This document shows, in pieces, positions 60,293 through 64,000 of a DNA stretch of 64,000 nt. Source of the stretch: BQJU01 sp965229635 (GTDB taxonomy: Bacteria > Bacteroidota > Bacteroidia > Chitinophagales > Saprospiraceae); assembly GCA_965229635.1 (NCBI GenBank), contig OZ245894.1, forward strand, positions 7,998,001 to 8,062,000, given 5' to 3'. The stretch's first letter is position 1. The number at the start of each line of letters is the position of its first letter. Below the pieces are notes generated by a model. That model made no database searches, was not told the origin of the DNA, and saw nothing but the letters and a program-made list of their open reading frames with translations. The position numbers were made by a program, and so were the translations under genes.

Positions 60293-63200
60293 TTACAATC
60301 CGGAGGCATCAAACTGACGGTTGATACCAAACCACTTCAAGGTACGCTCGCCCAGGCCTTCAGATGAAACGTGGATCAGATAAACACCACTGGCAATTGG
60401 AATACCCTTGCTGTTTTTCAAATCCCATTCCAGGTCTGGAGTCACCTGGTTGCGGGCAATACCCGTACCTTTGGCGTTTCCACCTATTTCATCGCGGTTG
60501 TAGCGACGGATGAACTTACCGTCCAGTGAGTAGATATTCACTATACACTGAGCGGGCAGATTGGTAATCTTGATTGTGGTTTCAAACTGTGAAGTTTCAT
60601 AGTCAGAGAATCCGTAGTATGGATTTGGTACCACATTGATCAGATCAAGGGCCGTCTCGGTAGTTTCTTCATTCAAATCAGCAGCTTGCTTGCCTTCCAG
60701 CGCGAAGCGGTAAGCCGGGTGGTAGTTGTTTTCACCAGTACCGGTACGATCATCGTATCCTTCGGTTTCGTCGTTATCTACTTCCACCTGATATGGGTTA
60801 TTGACACGCAGCTTCACACGCAGGTCGTCAGGAATCAAACCGTCTTGGTATGACTTGAAAGACGTACCTGATTGTGGCAACACCAATCCTGCCCAGGTCA
60901 ATTCCTTGATGGCTTTCACTTTCGCGAGTGGCGAAGACTGTGAAGCTGACAAACGATCAGCAAACAGCTCACATCCATCATAAGGCGTCTTGGTTACATA
61001 GACAAAGTGCTGACCACCAGCATAAAACTGGTACAAGTCGGTCAAACCTACCAGGTTCAGCTCCATCTGAGAAGAAGGATTGAACATCATATCTCTACCG
61101 GTTGGAGCAGCGTTGTAGGTCTCTGGGAAGAAAGTACCGTCATAAACGGTGTTTTCACCAAAGAAGATATTCAAACGCTGTCCGCTTTCTACGTCGATCG
61201 CATACCCTGGGAACCAACCGAAGCCGGGACGAGATTCACTGGGATCAACATCCGGACGACCATCACCGTCATCATCAAACTTAGTAACACTAGGTGCCTC
61301 GCGAACGTCGAGGTGCTCCGTACCATTATCAGTTGGGAAACCACCATTGAGGTAGAAAGTGTTAGCAGTTTCTACCACTACACAACGGCTCCACAGGTCC
61401 TTATTGGAAGTAAATACGATATCTACGTTATTCAAGGTACCCAATCCACCTGATGCTCTCATCTGTGTTCTTACAATACTGTTACCGTTTGAACCATTGG
61501 TCCAGGCTGGAGTAATGTAAGGCAGAGTCGTTGCACCTGAAGTTACCCAGTTAGCCAGATAGTACGGGGTAAAGTAACCCGGGCCAACATTGGCGAAAGC
61601 CTGATCAGGGTCCAGTTCTTCGTCGCGCTCACCTGGATCGGTAGCCATGTAGTCAAAGATATTGGTACTCAATGGGCCTTCACTTGGCACATAGCCATCA
61701 GGCGTACCAAACAACCAAGGTGTCGCCTCTTCGCCTCGTGCGTATTCGGCTTCATAGCCGATTGCACCATTGGTTTCATCAATCAATGCTTCTGCTCCAG
61801 GTTCAGCGACCTGGCCAATGGCTACTGAGAATCCGTACTGGCTGATGATCTGCTGGTTGAAATCAGAAATCGGATTTTCAGAAACGATCACCGGTGCACC
61901 CGGGTCAGTGATGCTGGACAATTGCCAGTTGGCATTAAAGGCCAGTTCATCGTCATTCATATTGTTGTCGGTAAACTTCAATTCGAACTCACCGTCCACT
62001 ACATCCAATGGATTGTAAACCACGATTTCGATTGGTCCACGACCTTCGCGGTAAGTAATTTCACCACCAAAGTCGTTACCGCTATCAGTCTTGAACAGTT
62101 CTTCCAGTTCAGTGCGGGTTTCATCAGAAATATCCAGGAAGTTGTTTCCAGTACCCAGACCATCTACACGTACCACTACGGCTCCATCACCGTAACCCGC
62201 ATTCAGGGTGCGATCGGTAATTGGTCTTGGAATAGTAGTGTATGGTTTACCATCACCTTCAGGACCAATATTGTTACGTCCAATAATGTAGGACTGACGC
62301 TGTCCGATTACTGTAACCGGATCAAATGCTTCGTATTCGTTAAAACCGTAAGCAATAGCTACAAAGTAGTACTTCTTGTGGTTGATCAACCGGCGATCTC
62401 CTTCAGCAAACTGATCTTCCGTAATACGGAAAGTATGGCGAATACCTCTGTTCTCTCCGTCTACCTGCAGTTCAGGAACAAAGATTTCCTCTTCGGTTGG
62501 TGTCTCATCAGGCTCGCTCAGCGTCACCCAGTTGAAGATTTTGGAAATATTGTTCTTCACATCTACCTGATAAATCTGACGTACTTTGCTAGGATCTTCC
62601 AGATTCTCTGCTGAAAGGTCAATATCAGGACCATTCAATTGGTACAGCTTGTAACCTTCAAAATTGTAGGTACTGTCCTGACCGGCAGGCACATCCAACA
62701 GCAGGTTTTCTTCGTACTCCTCGTTGAGGTTATTGGAAGTTCCGTTGTTGGTGAAAACAGCTACGATCTCGCGATCCAGCTCGATGAAGTCTACATCCGG
62801 AGCATCAGGACCATCGAGGATATCGAAACAGTTGTCAAACAAACCCTGAGCGATATCGTCAGCTTCTTTCAGCTTTTTGATGCTAGGACAAGGATAAGCC
62901 TGGTCGGCTACCCAAACCACACCGATAATCAGCTCGTTTACAGCACCTGGATCCAGGCGGAAAGGGCCGGAAGCCTGTACCGTACGACGGTCACCGAAAG
63001 GCAGACCGGCAGTACACATCGACCAACCGTTAGGGTCGTTTGGTGGCTCGGTAAATGCGTAATCGATTGGATCACCATCCTGATAAGCATCATCTCCAAA
63101 GGTGAATGGAGAACCGTCTTTCCATGAACCGGAAATATAATTGTAGTATTCAGTTTCATTCTCAGGGTCAGTAGTACCTGGAGGAGGTGAACCTACCGAA

Positions 63201-64000
63201 CCGTTGTTGTAGTAAGTAAAGGAAGACATTCCCAACTCGTTGCCATTTTCGTCCAATGGCCCGCGGAAGTAGTCACATCCCAGAATCGGCACCTGATCAC
63301 AATAGGTGTTTACGCCTTGCTCACAGTTACAACCCGTGGTACCGTCAATGGCATCCTCGTTGTAAACATAGGCCAAACTTGCATCCACATCACACCCGAT
63401 GTAGTCATCAGTATAACATCCCAGGTCAGGGTCAAGCCACATGGCAAAGAAAGTACTATCGATACTCTCCAAAGCCCGGTTGATCAGCTTATAGCGCTGG
63501 AAGGTCATATTGTTGATCTCATCATTGGTTGCGTAAGCAAAAGCCTGCACCTGTACCTCCATACGGATTTTGTTTGGAGAATTGGATTCGGCGTGTGTAT
63601 TACCGGCGTCGTTGTATACCCAGAAGGTCATTTCATCGCCATACTGTGGGTCGGGACATCCTCTAATCTCAATGATTGGGAAGTCACCACGTTCCGGATT
63701 ATACTCTTCATCACCGTCCTGGTCAAAGAAACCAGCCAAACCTTGTGAAGTATTGGGCAGGTCAAATTCGTGAACGTCGAAGAAGTACTCATTACCTCTG
63801 GCAGGCCAACCGCGTACAGAACGAGGGATATCGGTATAAGGTACACCGGCTTCTTTGGCTTCTTCCCATCTTCTCAGGTGCTCATCAATGTCTTTCCGGG
63901 TAACGGTAAAGAACATATCCCAGGTAGCACAGGTTTCCTTATCTACGGTACCCTGATCTGGTCCGTCTGGTACCAGTGGTCCAGGCCAGAAGTCAAAGTT
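60293..64000 (-). CDS. Large secreted T9SS-type protein (5' end cut by window end)
   Basis: The frame is open to the window end, so the N-terminus is missing: 28 more residues (NFDFWPGPLVPDGPD...ATWD) precede the internal ATG at 63916. About 1235 residues are visible. The body has acidic aspartate-rich calcium-like loops (FFDQDGDEEYNPERGD, DDDGDGRPDVDPSE) and Cys-rich PGCNCEQGVNTYCDQVPILGCDYFRG-like stretches. The C-terminus, INVVPNPYYGFSDYETSQ to SGVYLIHVSSEGLGERTLKWFG, resembles a T9SS-type sorting region but is not the standard type A. Adjacent PorV/PorQ supports T9SS export. A similar pairing is common in this phylum; role unknown. Confidence 0.82.
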   Translation of the reverse strand, partial: NFDFWPGPLVPDGPDQGTVDKETCATWDMFFTVTRKDIDEHLRRWEEAKEAGVPYTDIPRSVRGWPARGNEYFFDVHEFDLPNTSQGLAGFFDQDGDEEYNPERGDFPIIEIRGCPDPQYGDEMTFWVYNDAGNTHAESNSPNKIRMEVQVQAFAYATNDEINNMTFQRYKLINRALESIDSTFFAMWLDPDLGCYTDDYIGCDVDASLAYVYNEDAIDGTTGCNCEQGVNTYCDQVPILGCDYFRGPLDENGNELGMSSFTYYNNGSVGSPPPGTTDPENETEYYNYISGSWKDGSPFTFGDDAYQDGDPIDYAFTEPPNDPNGWSMCTAGLPFGDRRTVQASGPFRLDPGAVNELIIGVVWVADQAYPCPSIKKLKEADDIAQGLFDNCFDILDGPDAPDVDFIELDREIVAVFTNNGTSNNLNEEYEENLLLDVPAGQDSTYNFEGYKLYQLNGPDIDLSAENLEDPSKVRQIYQVDVKNNISKIFNWVTLSEPDETPTEEEIFVPELQVDGENRGIRHTFRITEDQFAEGDRRLINHKKYYFVAIAYGFNEYEAFDPVTVIGQRQSYIIGRNNIGPEGDGKPYTTIPRPITDRTLNAGYGDGAVVVRVDGLGTGNNFLDISDETRTELEELFKTDSGNDFGGEITYREGRGPIEIVVYNPLDVVDGEFELKFTDNNMNDDELAFNANWQLSSITDPGAPVIVSENPISDFNQQIISQYGFSVAIGQVAEPGAEALIDETNGAIGYEAEYARGEEATPWLFGTPDGYVPSEGPLSTNIFDYMATDPGERDEELDPDQAFANVGPGYFTPYYLANWVTSGATTLPYITPAWTNGSNGNSIVRTQMRASGGLGTLNNVDIVFTSNKDLWSRCVVVETANTFYLNGGFPTDNGTEHLDVREAPSVTKFDDDGDGRPDVDPSESRPGFGWFPGYAIDVESGQRLNIFFGENTVYDGTFFPETYNAAPTGRDMMFNPSSQMELNLVGLTDLYQFYAGGQHFVYVTKTPYDGCELFADRLSASQSSPLAKVKAIKELTWAGLVLPQSGTSFKSYQDGLIPDDLRVKLRVNNPYQVEVDNDETEGYDDRTGTGENNYHPAYRFALEGKQAADLNEETTETALDLINVVPNPYYGFSDYETSQFETTIKITNLPAQCIVNIYSLDGKFIRRYNRDEIGGNAKGTGIARNQVTPDLEWDLKNSKGIPIASGVYLIHVSSEGLGERTLKWFGINRQFDASGL

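Overview
The window looks like chromosomal DNA from a Bacteroidota bacterium, probably from the Saprospiria (Lewinella/Haliscomenobacter-like). Reasons: several proteins end in type IX secretion (T9SS) sorting domains; there are PorV/PorQ and PorP/SprF family proteins and a very long HYR/Ig-repeat adhesin; recognisable promoters have the Bacteroidota form (TTG or TTTG, about 20 bp, TAnnTTTG); Shine-Dalgarno sites are weak or absent. I see no prophage, insertion sequence, CRISPR array or rRNA.

Layout. 1-3161: start of a secreted protein, then a GNAT acetyltransferase and a T9SS-exported GH10 xylanase. 3226-7679: lemA followed by four tandem DUF3137 paralogues. 7788-9466: a MarR-type regulator with a four-cysteine tail, a secreted protein and a small thioredoxin, with two copies of one palindromic operator. 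9541-10055: palindromic intergenic repeats. 10056-14823: membrane and envelope proteins, a DUF6915-like protein with a lipoprotein, a VOC protein with no normal start codon, and a polysaccharide deacetylase. 15000-16951: a candidate small RNA, gltX and a small conserved protein. 17430-27677: giant adhesin, PorP/SprF protein and OmpA/PD40 protein, a typical T9SS surface-adhesin locus. 27792-30249: dodecin, radical SAM/SPASM enzyme, a small ORF with a nucleotidyltransferase, recX. 30273-33062: a T9SS-exported protein and a serine hydrolase. 33126-41593: the complete histidine operon (hisG D C B H A F IE, minus strand), with a tRNA-Phe gene, a histidine-rich leader peptide and an intrinsic terminator upstream. 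41744-53712: M90-like protein, DEAD-box helicase, BASS transporter, GH3-family protein, RNA methyltransferase, aconitase and two POT peptide transporters. 54073-58629: DUF4230, DUF3108 and flippase-like proteins, ruvC, HIT protein, greA. 59131-64000: a PorV/PorQ protein and a large secreted protein cut by the window end.

The best regulatory find is upstream of hisG: a 24-residue reading frame with five consecutive His codons, an 8-bp inverted repeat that includes those codons, and a perfect 16-bp hairpin followed by eight T. This is the layout of a histidine attenuator. Only 24 bp separate it from the tRNA-Phe gene, so the tRNA is probably made from the same transcript. Second is the MarR/thioredoxin locus, where the palindrome sits exactly between the -33 and -7 promoter elements.

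Spacers, especially inside the his operon, carry several families of short repeats, and at least two of these supply the end of a coding sequence (hisD stop codon, aconitase C-terminus). Functions are assigned from motifs read by eye; no database search was possible. Positions of short sites were counted by hand and may be off by a base.
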